The notes: generated from the letters alone by a model not told the origin. Positions 1 through 9,027 are shown, numbered from the stretch's first letter. The stretch is DNA of 53,117 nt from an uncultured Clostridia bacterium (GCA_946538975.1 CAMNHF010000005.1:1-53117); one strand, 5' to 3'. Numbers and translations: made by a program.

Positions 1-2
1 AC

Positions 3-503
3 AAGGCGGCGCGGGTGCTGGGCCTGCCCTATCCCGGCGGGCCGCGGATCGACGCGCTGGCGGAGGAGGGCGATCCGCAGGCGCTGCCCCTGCCGGTGCC
101 CCACACCGCAGGGCCCTATGACTATTCTTTCTCCGGCGTGAAGACCGCCTTCCTGAACGCGGTGCACCGCCTGGAGCAGCGCGGCGAGGAGCTGCCGAAG
201 GCCGATCTGGCCGCCTCCTTCCGCCAGGCCGTCTGCGGCCAGCTGACCGAGAAGGCCATGCAGGCCGTTCGCGATACCGGCGCCCGCGCGATGGCGCTGG
301 CCGGGGGCGTCTCCGCGAACCGCCTGCTGCGGCGGCTGATGACGGAGGCCTGCGCGGAGGCGGGCATTCCGCTGTACATGCCCCGGCTGGAGCTGTGCAC
401 GGACAACGGCGCAATGATCGGCAGCGCGGCCTTCTACCGGCTGATGCGGGGCGAAATCGCCGATCTGCGGCTGAACGCGCAGCCCGCCCTGCGGCTGGTC
501 TGA
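3..503 (+). CDS. tsaD: tRNA N6-adenosine threonylcarbamoyltransferase TsaD, C-terminal part
   Basis: Only the last 166 or so residues are in the window; the reading frame is open from position 3, so the start lies upstream. TsaD transfers the threonylcarbamoyl group to A37 of ANN-decoding tRNAs, working with TsaB, TsaE and TsaC/Sua5 in the cytoplasm. Visible family signatures are AARVLGLPYPGGP at the left end, the nucleotide-binding stretch ALAGGVSANRLLR in the middle, and LCTDNGAMIG near the C terminus, whose Asp is a metal ligand in the family. The C terminus is of normal length. The next gene begins 33 bases downstream on the same strand, so the two could be co-transcribed. Confidence 0.95.
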   Translation, partial: KAARVLGLPYPGGPRIDALAEEGDPQALPLPVPHTAGPYDYSFSGVKTAFLNAVHRLEQRGEELPKADLAASFRQAVCGQLTEKAMQAVRDTGARAMALAGGVSANRLLRRLMTEACAEAGIPLYMPRLELCTDNGAMIGSAAFYRLMRGEIADLRLNAQPALRLV

Positions 504-535
504 ATCACGATCCGGAAAACGGGAAGGGGAAAACC

Positions 536-997
536 ATGAGCGAGCAGAAGAAAGGCCGCCCCGAGAGCGGCGCGAAGAAAAATGTGATGCAGGCGGTGAA
601 GTTCACACTGTTTTCGATTTCCGCGGGCATCATTCAGATCGGAACCTACACCCTGTTCTACGAGGTGCTCCACTGGGCGCCTTGGCTGAGCTACCTGGTG
701 TCCCTGGTGCTGAGCGTGCTGTGGAACTTCACCTTCAACCGCAAGTACACCTTCCGCAGCGACGCGGATCTCCGCAGGTCCATGCTGCTGGTGGCGCTGT
801 TCTACGTGGTGTTCACGCCGCTGAGCACCTGGTGGACGGCGGCGCTGACCGGGGAGAATCCCTTCACCGGCGCGGCGGCCTCCGAGACGCCGCTGGTCAA
901 CAACTACGTCGTGCAGGCCGGCACCATGGTGATCAACTTCGTCACCGAGTTCCTGTGGCAGAAGTTTGTCGTCTACCGGGACACGGAAAAGGCGTGA
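536..997 (+). CDS. GtrA-family small membrane protein
   Basis: A 153-residue protein with a charged N terminus (about 25 residues) and four predicted membrane segments, roughly residues 27-47, 54-72, 88-108 and 125-145. The pattern LSYLVSLVLSVLWNFTFNRKYTF is the hallmark of the GtrA/DPMS family, here cited only as LSVLWNFTFNRKYTF. GtrA-like proteins are thought to help move polyprenyl-linked sugars across the membrane for cell-surface glycosylation; the substrate cannot be told here. The ATG at 536 is preceded by GGGAAGGGGA, which is why it was preferred over a longer upstream reading that would overlap tsaD. No glycosyltransferase partner is adjacent. Confidence 0.85.
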   Translation: MSEQKKGRPESGAKKNVMQAVKFTLFSISAGIIQIGTYTLFYEVLHWAPWLSYLVSLVLSVLWNFTFNRKYTFRSDADLRRSMLLVALFYVVFTPLSTWWTAALTGENPFTGAAASETPLVNNYVVQAGTMVINFVTEFLWQKFVVYRDTEKA

Positions 998-999
998 AG

Positions 1000-1020
1000 A
1001 TCTTCCCGCGGCGGGAAGAA
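1000..1020 (+). other. small hairpin between GtrA-like gene and exported protein
   Basis: CTTCCC and GGGAAG arms around a GCGGC loop follow the GtrA-like stop codon. There is no T-run, so it is not a convincing terminator; it may trim or stabilise message. Confidence 0.3.
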
Positions 1021-1075
1021 GCGGGCCGTGTCTTTCGTTGAGCAGTTGAAGACGAAAGAAAGGGGGGGACGCATC

Positions 1076-1912
1076 GTGCGCAGGATGATTCCGCTGCTGG
1101 CAGCGCTGCTGGCGCTCGTGCTGGCCGTGCCGGTCATCGGCGGCGCGGAGGGCGACGTATGCGTGCTGCGGGCCGGTGTGGACAGCGACGTGTCCACCGC
1201 CGCCAGCTATATCCGCGTGACCTGCTCCCTGGAGGAGGAGAGCGATGTCTCCCTGTCCGTGTACTGCGCGGGCCGCCTGGCCTATCAGCGCATGTGGACC
1301 GGCCAGCGGGGGGAGTTTGTCTCGGAGGATGTGTACCTGCCGCTGCAGGGCGGCAGCACGGTCTATGAGGTGCTCCTGGACGTCCGCGGCCGCACCTGGC
1401 GGCTGACGGTCACCCGCACCCAGCCCCGGCTGGAGAACAACATCGCCACCTCCTGCGGCTACCCGCTCTCCTGGCTGAACGGCCAGAACACCTGGAACGC
1501 GGTGACCTTTGTCAACCTGCGGGACGCGGCCATCGCGCCCTTCACCGTGCCGCTGCAGACCGGCGGCTACTACAGCCTGGGGCAGGTCTCCTTCCGCGTG
1601 CGCGGCGGGCGGCTCTTTGCGGAGATCGCGCTGGATCCGGCGATCGGCGCGGTCGTCAGCTCGGGCACGCTGGCGGCGGCCTTCACCCCGGAGGAGATCG
1701 GCAGCCTGGGCACGCGGGGCTTCACCGGCGCCAGCGGCAGCCCCGAGGAGGGCATCGCCGTGGACGGGCAGAGCTGCGCCGCGGTGCTGCTCACCCTGCG
1801 GGTCTCCTTTGACCCGGGCGCGGCGCGCGTCATCAGCGACACCCGGCTGGACGGCCAGGAGGAGCTGTGGCTGCTGATGTTCAGCGGCGGGGAGCCTGAT
1901 GCCAACGGCTGA
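1076..1912 (+). CDS. exported protein of unknown function
   Basis: A 278-residue protein starting at GTG 1076, chosen because the purine run at 1062-1068 sits 7 bases before it; an in-frame GTG at 1028 lacks a ribosome site. Residues 2-22 form a signal peptide (MRRMIPLLAALLALVLAVP) with a likely cut after GGA. The mature part looks all-beta, with short Tyr/Val/Arg strands and no Cys pair pattern or enzymatic motif that I recognise. No membrane anchor or sortase signal is visible, so it is probably released or cell-wall associated. It sits between the GtrA-like gene and rimM, 32 bases before rimM, with no functional hint from context. Confidence 0.7.
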   Translation: MRRMIPLLAALLALVLAVPVIGGAEGDVCVLRAGVDSDVSTAASYIRVTCSLEEESDVSLSVYCAGRLAYQRMWTGQRGEFVSEDVYLPLQGGSTVYEVLLDVRGRTWRLTVTRTQPRLENNIATSCGYPLSWLNGQNTWNAVTFVNLRDAAIAPFTVPLQTGGYYSLGQVSFRVRGGRLFAEIALDPAIGAVVSSGTLAAAFTPEEIGSLGTRGFTGASGSPEEGIAVDGQSCAAVLLTLRVSFDPGAARVISDTRLDGQEELWLLMFSGGEPDANG

Positions 1913-1944
1913 GCCGGCCCATCACCCCATCAGTTGGAGGACAA

Positions 1945-2469
1945 ATGATTACGGAATATTTTCTCATCGGCGAGGTGCTGCGGCCCCAGGGCATCCACGG
2001 GGAGGCGAAGCTGCGCTGCGACGCCGCCGACCCGGAGGCCTTCCGCCGGGTGACCACCCTGTACTGGAAGGACGGCGACGCCTACATCCCGGTGGAGGCG
2101 CACACCTCCCGGGTGGACGGCGGCTTTGCCTACACGACCTTCGCGGGCTGCGCGCGGCCGGAGGATGTGGAGAAGCTGCGCGGCCGCTCCGTCTATGTGG
2201 ACAGGGCCCACGCCGCGCCGCTGCACGAGGGCGAATACTACCTGAGCGACCTGATCGGCTGCGAGGTCTTCGACCGGCAGGGCGGCCGGATCGGCGTGCT
2301 GCGGGACGTGCTGCAGTACGGGCCCACGGACATCTATGTGCTGAGCACGCCCCGGGGGGAGCTGATGGCCCCCGCCCTGCCCCACGTGTTCATTGAGACC
2401 GACGTGGCCGGCAACCGCATCACCGCGGATGAGGAGCGCCTGCCCGAGGTCGCAGTGCTGCAGAACTGA
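1945..2469 (+). CDS. rimM: ribosome maturation factor RimM
   Basis: A 174-residue cytoplasmic protein that binds S19 and helps the 30S head mature. The N-terminal beta-barrel domain shows FLIGEVLRPQGIHGE, the classic RimM opening, and the C-terminal PRC-barrel domain shows DLIGCEVFDRQGGRIG followed by YGPTDIYVL and the ending ITADEERLPEV. Length is typical. TTGGAGG precedes the ATG by a normal distance. In most bacteria rimM is directly followed by trmD; here trmD lies 5.3 kb downstream with five genes in between (mrfA, mrfB, a TPR gene, lepB and spacer), on the same strand. Confidence 0.96.
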   Translation: MITEYFLIGEVLRPQGIHGEAKLRCDAADPEAFRRVTTLYWKDGDAYIPVEAHTSRVDGGFAYTTFAGCARPEDVEKLRGRSVYVDRAHAAPLHEGEYYLSDLIGCEVFDRQGGRIGVLRDVLQYGPTDIYVLSTPRGELMAPALPHVFIETDVAGNRITADEERLPEVAVLQN

Positions 2470-2499
2470 TAAGCCTTTTTGCCCGGGAGGAACAATCGC

Positions 2500-4776
2500 A
2501 TGAACGTGGATCAGCTGGCGGAGGTGCTCCGCCGCGACAGCAGCTTTATGGAAAACGTGGTGCGCTGGGAGGAGCTCCCGGTGCGCCCGGCGGTTTACGC
2601 GCCTTTTCCGGAGGGGCTGGACGCGAAGCTGCGGGATGTGCTGGCGGCCCGGGGCATTCATCAGCTCTACAGCCACCAGGCGTCCGCGGTGGAGGCCGTG
2701 CTGCGCGGGGAGGACGTGGTCGTCGTCACGCCGACGGCCTCCGGCAAGACCATGTGCTACAATCTGCCGGTGCTCTCGTCCATCCTGCGCGATCCGGACA
2801 GCCGCGCGCTCTACCTCTTCCCGACCAAGGCCCTCTCCGCCGACCAGGTCAGCGAGCTGTACGACATGATCCAGCAGTGCGGCGAGGACATCAAGACCTA
2901 CACCTACGACGGCGACACCCCGGCGGCGGCCCGGCGGGCGGTGCGGCAGGCCGGCCACATCGTGGTCACCAACCCGGACATGCTGCACAGCGGCATCCTT
3001 CCCCACCACACCAAGTGGGTGAAGCTGTTCGAGAACCTGCGCTACATCGTCATCGACGAGATCCACACCTACCGCGGCGTGTTCGGCTCCAACCTGGCCA
3101 ACGTGCTGCGGCGGCTGATGCGGCTGTGCGCCTTCTACGGCAGCCGGCCGCAGTTCATCCTGTGCTCGGCGACCATCGCCAACCCGCAGGAGCTGGCGGA
3201 GACGCTGACCGGCCGGCCCGTCACCCTCATCGACAACAACGGCGCGCCGATGGGGCGGCGGCATTTTGTGTTCTACAATCCGCCGGTGATCAATCAGCAG
3301 CTGGGCATCCGCAAGGGCGTCATCCCCGAGGCGCGGCGCATCTCCGGCATGCTGCTGAAGAACGGCATCCAGGCCATCACCTTCGCCCGCTCCCGGCTGA
3401 CGGTGGAGGTGCTGACCCGCTACCTGAAGGACATGGTGCGCGACCCGATGGGCAACGCGGGCCGGGTGCGCGGCTACCGCGGCGGCTACCTGCCCACGCA
3501 GCGGCGGGAGATCGAGCGCGGGCTGCGGGCCGGGCAGATCGACGCGGTGGTCTCCACCAACGCCCTGGAGCTGGGCATCGACATCGGCGCGCTGGACGCC
3601 TGCGTGCTGTGCGGCTATCCGGGCACCATCGCCAGCGCCTGGCAGCAGGCGGGCCGGGCCGGGCGGCGCAAGGACACCAGCATCGTGTTCTTCATCGCCT
3701 CCTCCGCGGCCATCGACCAGTACATCGTGAACCATCCGGACTACTTCCTGAAAAAGTCGCCGGAGAACGCCCTGCTGAACCCGGACAACCTGTACGTGCT
3801 GCTGAGCCACTTCAAGTGCGCGGCCTTCGAGCTGCCCTTCGAGGACGGCGACGGCTTCGGCAACGCCCCGGCCCCGGAGGAGCTGCTGGACTTCCTCACC
3901 GAGGAGCACATCCTGCACCACGTGGACGGCCGCTACCACTGGTCGGCGGAGGACTTCCCGGCCAGCGAGATCAGCCTGCGCAGCGCGGCCAGCGAGAACT
4001 TCGTCATCATCGACCAGACCGATCCGGCCCATCACCGCGTGATCGGCGAGATGGACCGCTTCACCGCGCCCATGCTGCTGCATGAGAACGCGATCTACCT
4101 GCACGAGGGCGTCACCTACCAGGTGGAGAAGCTGGACTTCGACGCCTGCAAGGCCTTCATCCGCCGCGTGGAGTCCGCCTATTACACCGACGCCGACCTG
4201 AACATCTCCCTCAGCCTGCTGGACGTGGAGGAGGAGGTCAGCCGCGGCGGCGTCACCCGCGCCCTGGGCGAGGTGAAGGTGACCGCGCTGGTGACGATGT
4301 TCAAGAAGATCCGCTTCGACACGCACGAGAACCTGGGCTTCGGCCATGTGCGCCTGCCGGAGACGGACATGCACACCACCGCGATGTGGTGGACGCTGCC
4401 GGACGATACGGCGGCGGCCTTCTCCAGCGACACGCTGAAGAACGGCATGCTCGGCGTGACGAACCTGCTGCGGATCGTCGCCCCGCTGTACCTGATGTGC
4501 GCGCCCCAGGACATCGCCGTCCTCTATCAGGTGAAGAGCCCCATCACGGACAAGCCCACGGTCATCCTCTACGACAACTGCCCCGGTGGCGTGGGCCTGA
4601 GCCAGAAGGCCTTCGGCATGCAGGGGCTGCTGCTGCGCGAATGCCTGAACATCGTGACTTCCTGCGCCTGCGAGAACGGCTGCCCCAGCTGCGCCGGCCC
4701 CGTGGGCGAGATCGGCATGGACGGCAAGGCCACCGCGGCGCAGCTGCTGCGGGAGCTGGTGAGGAGAAGCACATGA
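2500..4776 (+). CDS. mrfA: DEAD/DEAH-box DNA repair helicase MrfA (YprA type)
   Basis: A 758-residue superfamily 2 helicase. Walker A is TPTASGKT (residues 77-84), motif II is DEIH (186-189), motif III is CSAT, and the second RecA domain carries STNALELGIDIG and QQAGRAGRR. The C-terminal MrfA-specific region (DUF1998) ends with a four-Cys set, C722, C724, C728 and C731, expected to bind zinc. MrfA and the nuclease MrfB act together in UvrA-independent removal of mitomycin-type damage in Bacillus subtilis. The ATG at 2500 follows GGGAGG by 10 bases. The stop codon overlaps the mrfB start as ATGA, so the pair is translationally coupled. Confidence 0.92.
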   Translation: MNVDQLAEVLRRDSSFMENVVRWEELPVRPAVYAPFPEGLDAKLRDVLAARGIHQLYSHQASAVEAVLRGEDVVVVTPTASGKTMCYNLPVLSSILRDPDSRALYLFPTKALSADQVSELYDMIQQCGEDIKTYTYDGDTPAAARRAVRQAGHIVVTNPDMLHSGILPHHTKWVKLFENLRYIVIDEIHTYRGVFGSNLANVLRRLMRLCAFYGSRPQFILCSATIANPQELAETLTGRPVTLIDNNGAPMGRRHFVFYNPPVINQQLGIRKGVIPEARRISGMLLKNGIQAITFARSRLTVEVLTRYLKDMVRDPMGNAGRVRGYRGGYLPTQRREIERGLRAGQIDAVVSTNALELGIDIGALDACVLCGYPGTIASAWQQAGRAGRRKDTSIVFFIASSAAIDQYIVNHPDYFLKKSPENALLNPDNLYVLLSHFKCAAFELPFEDGDGFGNAPAPEELLDFLTEEHILHHVDGRYHWSAEDFPASEISLRSAASENFVIIDQTDPAHHRVIGEMDRFTAPMLLHENAIYLHEGVTYQVEKLDFDACKAFIRRVESAYYTDADLNISLSLLDVEEEVSRGGVTRALGEVKVTALVTMFKKIRFDTHENLGFGHVRLPETDMHTTAMWWTLPDDTAAAFSSDTLKNGMLGVTNLLRIVAPLYLMCAPQDIAVLYQVKSPITDKPTVILYDNCPGGVGLSQKAFGMQGLLLRECLNIVTSCACENGCPSCAGPVGEIGMDGKATAAQLLRELVRRST

Positions 4777-5927
4777 ATCTGCGCGACAAGCTGCGGGCCG
4801 TCGCCGGCGAAAAGAAGCCCGCCGCGCCGCCGCCGGAGACCGCGCACAACGACTGCTGGCGGCGGGACACCCTCCGCGGCGCGGAGAGCCTGCCGGCGCT
4901 GAACGCCCCGCTGGGGGACATCGTGCCGCTGATGCAGCCGGGCGAGGTGCCCGCGGGGCTGCGGCCGGAGCGCATCCTCTACCTGGACACGGAGACGACA
5001 GGCCTGGGCGGCGGCGCGGGCACGGTGGCCTTCGAGATCGGCCTGGGCTGGGAGACCTCCGAGGGCTTCGCGATCCGCCAGCTGGTGATGCGGGACTACC
5101 CGGAGGAGCGCTGGCTGCTGCGGGAGACGGAGGCGCTGCTGAGCCGCTTCGACGCGGTGTGCACCTTCAACGGCAGCACCTTCGACCTGCCGCTGCTGCG
5201 GAGCCGCTTCCTGATGAACCGCATGGATCCGGCCTGCCTGGACCTCCCCCACATTGATCTTGTGCACATCGCGCGGCGGGTGTTCCGCCTGCGGCTGGGG
5301 CACTGCAATCTGGGGCGGCTGGAGGAAGTGATCCTGGGCCAGCCCCGCCAGGGCGACCTGCCCGGCAGCGAGGTGCCGCAGCGCTTCTTCACCTACCTGA
5401 AGACCGGCGAGTTCGGCCTGCTGGAGGAGGTGCTGGCTCACAACGAGCAGGACGTGGCCAGCATGTGCGTGCTGCTGCGGCACATGGTGCGCTGCTACGC
5501 GAACCCGGAGCTGCTGGGGCACGCGGAGGATCTGCTGTCCATGGGCGCGGCACTGGAGCACGGCAGGCACGCGGCCGAGGCGCGGCGCTGCTATCAGCTG
5601 ATCCCCGCCGGCCGCCTGCACGCGATGGGCCAGCTGCGGCTGGCGGCGAACCTGCGCCGCAGCGGTGCGCGGGGCGACGCGAAGGAGGTCTGGCTGGGGA
5701 TGATCCGCCGGCGGGAGGGCGGAGCCCAGCCCTACATTGAGCTGGCGAAGCATTACGAGCATGTGGAGCGGGACATCCCCGCCGCCCTGGAGATGACGGT
5801 GAAGGCGATTGCCCTGCTCTCGGAGCCCTCGCTGCAGGGGGAGGCTGTACAAACCCTGCGAAATGCGTTACAATACCGCTACGACCGCCTTGCGCGCAAG
5901 GCCGGCGCGAGCAGGAAGGATACGTGA
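4773..5927 (+). CDS. mrfB: RNase H-fold exonuclease MrfB (YprB type)
   Basis: A 384-residue protein. The nuclease domain (about 65-235) is of the DEDDh type: D72 and E74 in LYLDTETTGL, a second Asp in TFNGSTFDLPLL (D138), then H223 and D227 in AHNEQDVASM. Residues 240-370 hold helical repeats like TPRs, as in other MrfB proteins. It overlaps mrfA by 4 bases, the same order as yprA-yprB of Bacillus, so it most likely resects DNA opened by MrfA during repair of crosslinks or bulky adducts. The ATG used is the one in the overlap; longer in-frame readings would run through mrfA. Confidence 0.9.
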   Translation: MNLRDKLRAVAGEKKPAAPPPETAHNDCWRRDTLRGAESLPALNAPLGDIVPLMQPGEVPAGLRPERILYLDTETTGLGGGAGTVAFEIGLGWETSEGFAIRQLVMRDYPEERWLLRETEALLSRFDAVCTFNGSTFDLPLLRSRFLMNRMDPACLDLPHIDLVHIARRVFRLRLGHCNLGRLEEVILGQPRQGDLPGSEVPQRFFTYLKTGEFGLLEEVLAHNEQDVASMCVLLRHMVRCYANPELLGHAEDLLSMGAALEHGRHAAEARRCYQLIPAGRLHAMGQLRLAANLRRSGARGDAKEVWLGMIRRREGGAQPYIELAKHYEHVERDIPAALEMTVKAIALLSEPSLQGEAVQTLRNALQYRYDRLARKAGASRKDT

Positions 5928-5931
5928 TGAA

Positions 5932-6795
5932 ATGAAGCTGTTGGCGAATCTGAAGGGCCGGCAGGCGTACAGGCTGCACGGTGAAGGCAAGCTGGAGGAA
6001 GCCCGGAAGCTCTATGAGGAGGGCATGGCGGAGGGCATGGACAATCCGCACTACCTCCTGGCCTACTCCACGCTGATGGTGCGGGCGGGCCATTTTGCCG
6101 AGATGCGGGAATATCTGGTCAAACTGCAGCACAATCCGGGCCTGACCGATGAGATGAAGACCCAGCTGTTCATCAATTACGCGGCCTGCGTGTACAAGCT
6201 GGGCGAGCTGGACAAGGGGATCCGCCTGCTGGAGCGGCAGCACGCGCACCGGCCGACGGGGGCGCTCTACCAGACCCTCGGCTACCTCTATGTGGAAAAG
6301 TACGACGCGGAGCACGCGCCGGATTTCGACGCCCTTGATCGGGAGGCGCGGGAGGCCTATGAGCAGGAGCTGGCCCGGCGGCAGGCGGAGGACGCCCAGC
6401 CGGAGGAGGGCGGCGAGGCCGAAAAGCCGCTGACGGAGCCCGTCCCCGCCCGGGAGCAGTGGGCGGCCGGCATTGCGAAGGCCCAGGCCTTTTTGGAGAA
6501 GGCCGTGGACTACGACGACGAGGATCCCATCTGCCTGGACAACATGGGCCAGTTCTGGTACCGCGTGAAGGGCGACCGGGCCGAGGCGCGGAGCTGGTTC
6601 GACCGGGCCATCGCGGAGCGGGACAGCCAGATTGACACGCTGTGGTTCCTGTCGCGCTACGACCTGGAGGCAGGCGACACCGCCAGGGCGCTGGAGCGGC
6701 TGCAGAAGGCGGTGAACGGCAGCTTCTCCGTGCTGAACTATAAGGACAAGGCCTCCATTGAGGCGGAGATCGCCAGGCTGCAGGCCCGGGCGTGA
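5932..6795 (+). CDS. tetratricopeptide-repeat protein
   Basis: A 287-residue soluble protein with several TPR units: one near residues 12-45 (AYRLHGEGKLEEARKLYEEG), one near 80-115 and two in the C-terminal third (DNMGQFWYRVKGDRAEARSW and FLSRYDLEAGDTARALERLQ). A Glu/Gln-rich linker (about 130-160) divides it. No catalytic domain is visible, so it is a likely scaffold with unknown partner. The ATG at 5932 lies 11 bases after AGGAAGGA and 4 bases after the mrfB stop; mrfB also ends in TPR-like helices. It precedes lepB by 21 bases and is probably in the same operon. Confidence 0.8.
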   Translation: MKLLANLKGRQAYRLHGEGKLEEARKLYEEGMAEGMDNPHYLLAYSTLMVRAGHFAEMREYLVKLQHNPGLTDEMKTQLFINYAACVYKLGELDKGIRLLERQHAHRPTGALYQTLGYLYVEKYDAEHAPDFDALDREAREAYEQELARRQAEDAQPEEGGEAEKPLTEPVPAREQWAAGIAKAQAFLEKAVDYDDEDPICLDNMGQFWYRVKGDRAEARSWFDRAIAERDSQIDTLWFLSRYDLEAGDTARALERLQKAVNGSFSVLNYKDKASIEAEIARLQARA

Positions 6796-6816
6796 CGGAA
6801 AACGAAAGGGGTAAGC

Positions 6817-7806
6817 ATGATGGAGAACGAGAAGAACGGCCAGCTGCCTGTGGAGAGCGGGCTGCCGCAGCCTGTGCAGGAGGAAGCCCCGCAGCCGGTC
6901 GACGCGGCGCCGCAGGAAGAGGACGGCAAGGGGAAAAAGAAGGGCAAGAAGGAAAAGGAAAAGAAATCCCTGGGCCGCAACATCCTGGAATGGATCGCCA
7001 CGCTGCTGACCGCGGTCATTCTGGCGCTGGTGGTGCGCTCCCTGTGCTTCGAGCTGGTCAAGGTGGACGGCCAGTCCATGCAGGACACGCTGGAAAACCA
7101 CGAGGTCATGTTTGTCACCAAGTTCGAGTATGCCAGCGTGTGGGCGACCTGGCCCTTCTGGGATGATGTGACGAAGACCGTCTCCAGCGCCCGGGCGGCG
7201 GTGTTCGGCAATCCGGCGCGCTTCGACGTGGTGATCTGCCGGTATCCGGGCCGCGGCGACCTGAACTTCGTCAAGCGCGTGGTGGGCCTGCCCGGCGACA
7301 CGGTGAAGATCGAGGACGGGTACCTCTACGTGAATGGGGAAAAATACGACGAGCCCTACATCAGTGACGAATACCGCGTGGCCGGCGGCTCCAACGGCCG
7401 GAGCTTCGCCGAGTGCACCGTGCCCAAGGCGGGCGCGGAGGTGAAGGTGGTCTGGGCCAACGAGAACCACACCAGGTTCTCGCTGGAGGTGAACGGCGGG
7501 ACCTGGAGCTTCCCGAACCTGTCCGAGGCGGAGAACAGCCAGGGCGACGTGATCATGCTGATCGGCCGCAGCCTGTACCTGAACGGAAAGCAGATCGAAT
7601 CCGCCGAAACCCTGGAGCAGGTGGCCGGGCAGACCTTCACCCTGCGGGAGGACAACTACATCGTCATGGGCGACCACCGCAACAACTCCAACGACAGCCG
7701 CGCCCAGGGACCGATTCCGCGCACGATGATCTACGGCCACGCGGCGCAGGTGATCTGGCCGCTGAGCAGCTGGCGCGGCATCCCCAACGGGCTGGACGTG
7801 AAGTAA
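6817..7806 (+). CDS. lepB: type I signal peptidase LepB
   Basis: A 329-residue membrane protease that removes signal peptides of exported proteins, many of which are encoded nearby. A lysine-rich cytoplasmic leader (residues 36-52) precedes one membrane segment (about 54-76). The catalytic Ser87 sits in VDGQSMQDTL and the general base Lys153 in NFVKRVVGLPGD; the family box GDHRNNSNDSR lies at 285-295. Between the two boxes is an extra region of about 75 residues (190-270), so the protein is larger than the roughly 180-residue Bacillus SipS type and nearer to the long LepB form. It ends 6 bases before trmD. Confidence 0.94.
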   Translation: MMENEKNGQLPVESGLPQPVQEEAPQPVDAAPQEEDGKGKKKGKKEKEKKSLGRNILEWIATLLTAVILALVVRSLCFELVKVDGQSMQDTLENHEVMFVTKFEYASVWATWPFWDDVTKTVSSARAAVFGNPARFDVVICRYPGRGDLNFVKRVVGLPGDTVKIEDGYLYVNGEKYDEPYISDEYRVAGGSNGRSFAECTVPKAGAEVKVVWANENHTRFSLEVNGGTWSFPNLSEAENSQGDVIMLIGRSLYLNGKQIESAETLEQVAGQTFTLREDNYIVMGDHRNNSNDSRAQGPIPRTMIYGHAAQVIWPLSSWRGIPNGLDVK

Positions 7807-7812
7807 GCCGCC

Positions 7813-8565
7813 ATGCGCATCGACATACTGACCACCTTCCCGGAGATGTTCCCCGGGGTGCTGGACACGAGCATCCTGGGCCGGGCCCGGCAGCAGGGGC
7901 TGCTGGAGATCGCCTGCACGGACATCCGCCCCTTTTCCGCCAGCAAGCACAAGAACACCGACGACTACCCCTTCGGCGGCGGCGCGGGCATGGTGATGAT
8001 GCCCCAGCCGATCATGGACGCGATGGAGGCGGTCTGCGGGCCGGACTTCAACGGCCGGCGCATCTATCTGGGGCCGCGCGGCAGGACGCTGAACACCGCC
8101 CTGGCCCGGGAGCTGGCGCGGGAGGAGCGGCTGGTGCTGCTCTGCGGGCACTATGAGGGCGTGGATCAGCGCGCGCTGGACGCCTGCGTGGACGAGGAGA
8201 TCTCCATCGGCGACTACATCCTGACCGGCGGCGAGCTGGCCGCGATGGTGCTGGTGGACTGCGTGGCCCGCTTCGTGCCCGGGGTGCTGGGCTCGGCGGA
8301 GAGCCCGGAGGAGGAATCGTTCTCCGACGGCCTGCTGGAATACCCGCAGTACACCCGCCCCCGCGAGATCCGCGGCATGGCCGTGCCGGAGGTGCTGCTG
8401 AACGGCGACCACGCGAAGATTCGGGCCTGGCGGCGCAGGGAGAGCCTGCGCGCCACCCTCCGGCACCGGCCTGATCTGCTGGAGACGGCCCCGCTGACGG
8501 ACAAGGACCGGAAGCTGCTGCGCGAGCTGGAGGAGGAGGAAAAGCCGTGTTTCTCAGAAAACTGA
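7813..8565 (+). CDS. trmD: tRNA (guanine-37-N1)-methyltransferase TrmD
   Basis: A 250-residue SPOUT-fold enzyme that puts the N1 methyl on G37 of tRNAs reading CNN and some other codons, preventing +1 slippage. It starts with MRIDILTTFPEMFPGVL and carries the AdoMet-binding trefoil-knot motifs LCGHYEGVDQR and IGDYILTGGELA. Length is normal. The ribosome site is weak (GTGAAGTAAG just before), which fits coupling with lepB, 6 bases upstream. It overlaps the next gene by 19 bases. rplS, often next to trmD, is not in the window. Confidence 0.96.
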   Translation: MRIDILTTFPEMFPGVLDTSILGRARQQGLLEIACTDIRPFSASKHKNTDDYPFGGGAGMVMMPQPIMDAMEAVCGPDFNGRRIYLGPRGRTLNTALARELAREERLVLLCGHYEGVDQRALDACVDEEISIGDYILTGGELAAMVLVDCVARFVPGVLGSAESPEEESFSDGLLEYPQYTRPREIRGMAVPEVLLNGDHAKIRAWRRRESLRATLRHRPDLLETAPLTDKDRKLLRELEEEEKPCFSEN

Positions 8566-8912
8566 CCGCGCTGCTGGCCCCGCTGGCGCTGCTGGCCGTG
8601 GTCTGCCTGCTGCTGCCGCTGTTCCCGGCCGTGGCCTTCTGGACGCCGGTGGGCCGCGGCGCGCTGATCGGGCTGGCGCTGGGTCTGCTGCTGCCTGCCA
8701 TCGGCGCGGCCCGCAAGAAGGAGCCCTTCGGCGTGCTGCTGTGGTTCCCCGCGCTGATCGCGATCGCCGCGCTGGTCTGCCAGTACCTGATGATGAACGG
8801 CACCCGGATCGACGCGCTGCGGCTGATCGCCACCCGCGACGAGCACATCCTGCTCACCGAGGCGGCCTTCACCGTCTATATGATCGCCCAGGCCATCCGC
8901 TGCAGCAATTGA
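8547..8912 (+). CDS. small integral membrane protein
   Basis: A 121-residue hydrophobic protein starting at a GTG inside trmD, with GAGGAGGAGG just upstream as a good ribosome site; it overlaps the trmD end by 19 bases in another frame. Three membrane segments are likely (about 10-32, 40-56, 63-82). The C-terminal 35 residues are amphipathic. No family is recognised. The tight overlap argues that it is a real, coupled gene. A terminator follows directly. Confidence 0.65.
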   Translation: MFLRKLTALLAPLALLAVVCLLLPLFPAVAFWTPVGRGALIGLALGLLLPAIGAARKKEPFGVLLWFPALIAIAALVCQYLMMNGTRIDALRLIATRDEHILLTEAAFTVYMIAQAIRCSN

Positions 8913-8941
8913 CCGCAATGGCCCCGTTCCCATCGAAAGTG

Positions 8942-8983
8942 AAAGCTCCGCCGCTGCGCATCTCCGCAGGGCGGGCTTTTTTT
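8942..8983 (+). terminator. intrinsic terminator ending the tsaD-to-trmD run
   Basis: Stem built from AAGC, CCGCC and CTGCG pairing with CGCAG, GCGG and GCTT, followed by seven T residues. Confidence 0.85.
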
Positions 8984-9027
8984 CGAGAACGGCTGCCGCC
9001 CGGGCCGTGAGGCACGCGTCCGTTTCG

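Noticed and set aside
1930..4374. Very long open frame on the minus strand, antisense to rimM and mrfA
   Set aside because: Composition is a shadow of GC-rich codons (His, Gln, Val, Leu repeats), it has no ribosome site and lies over two clear genes. The same applies to antisense frames at 5389-8466, 9701-11845, 14481-18023, 22615-25887 and 39265-41850.
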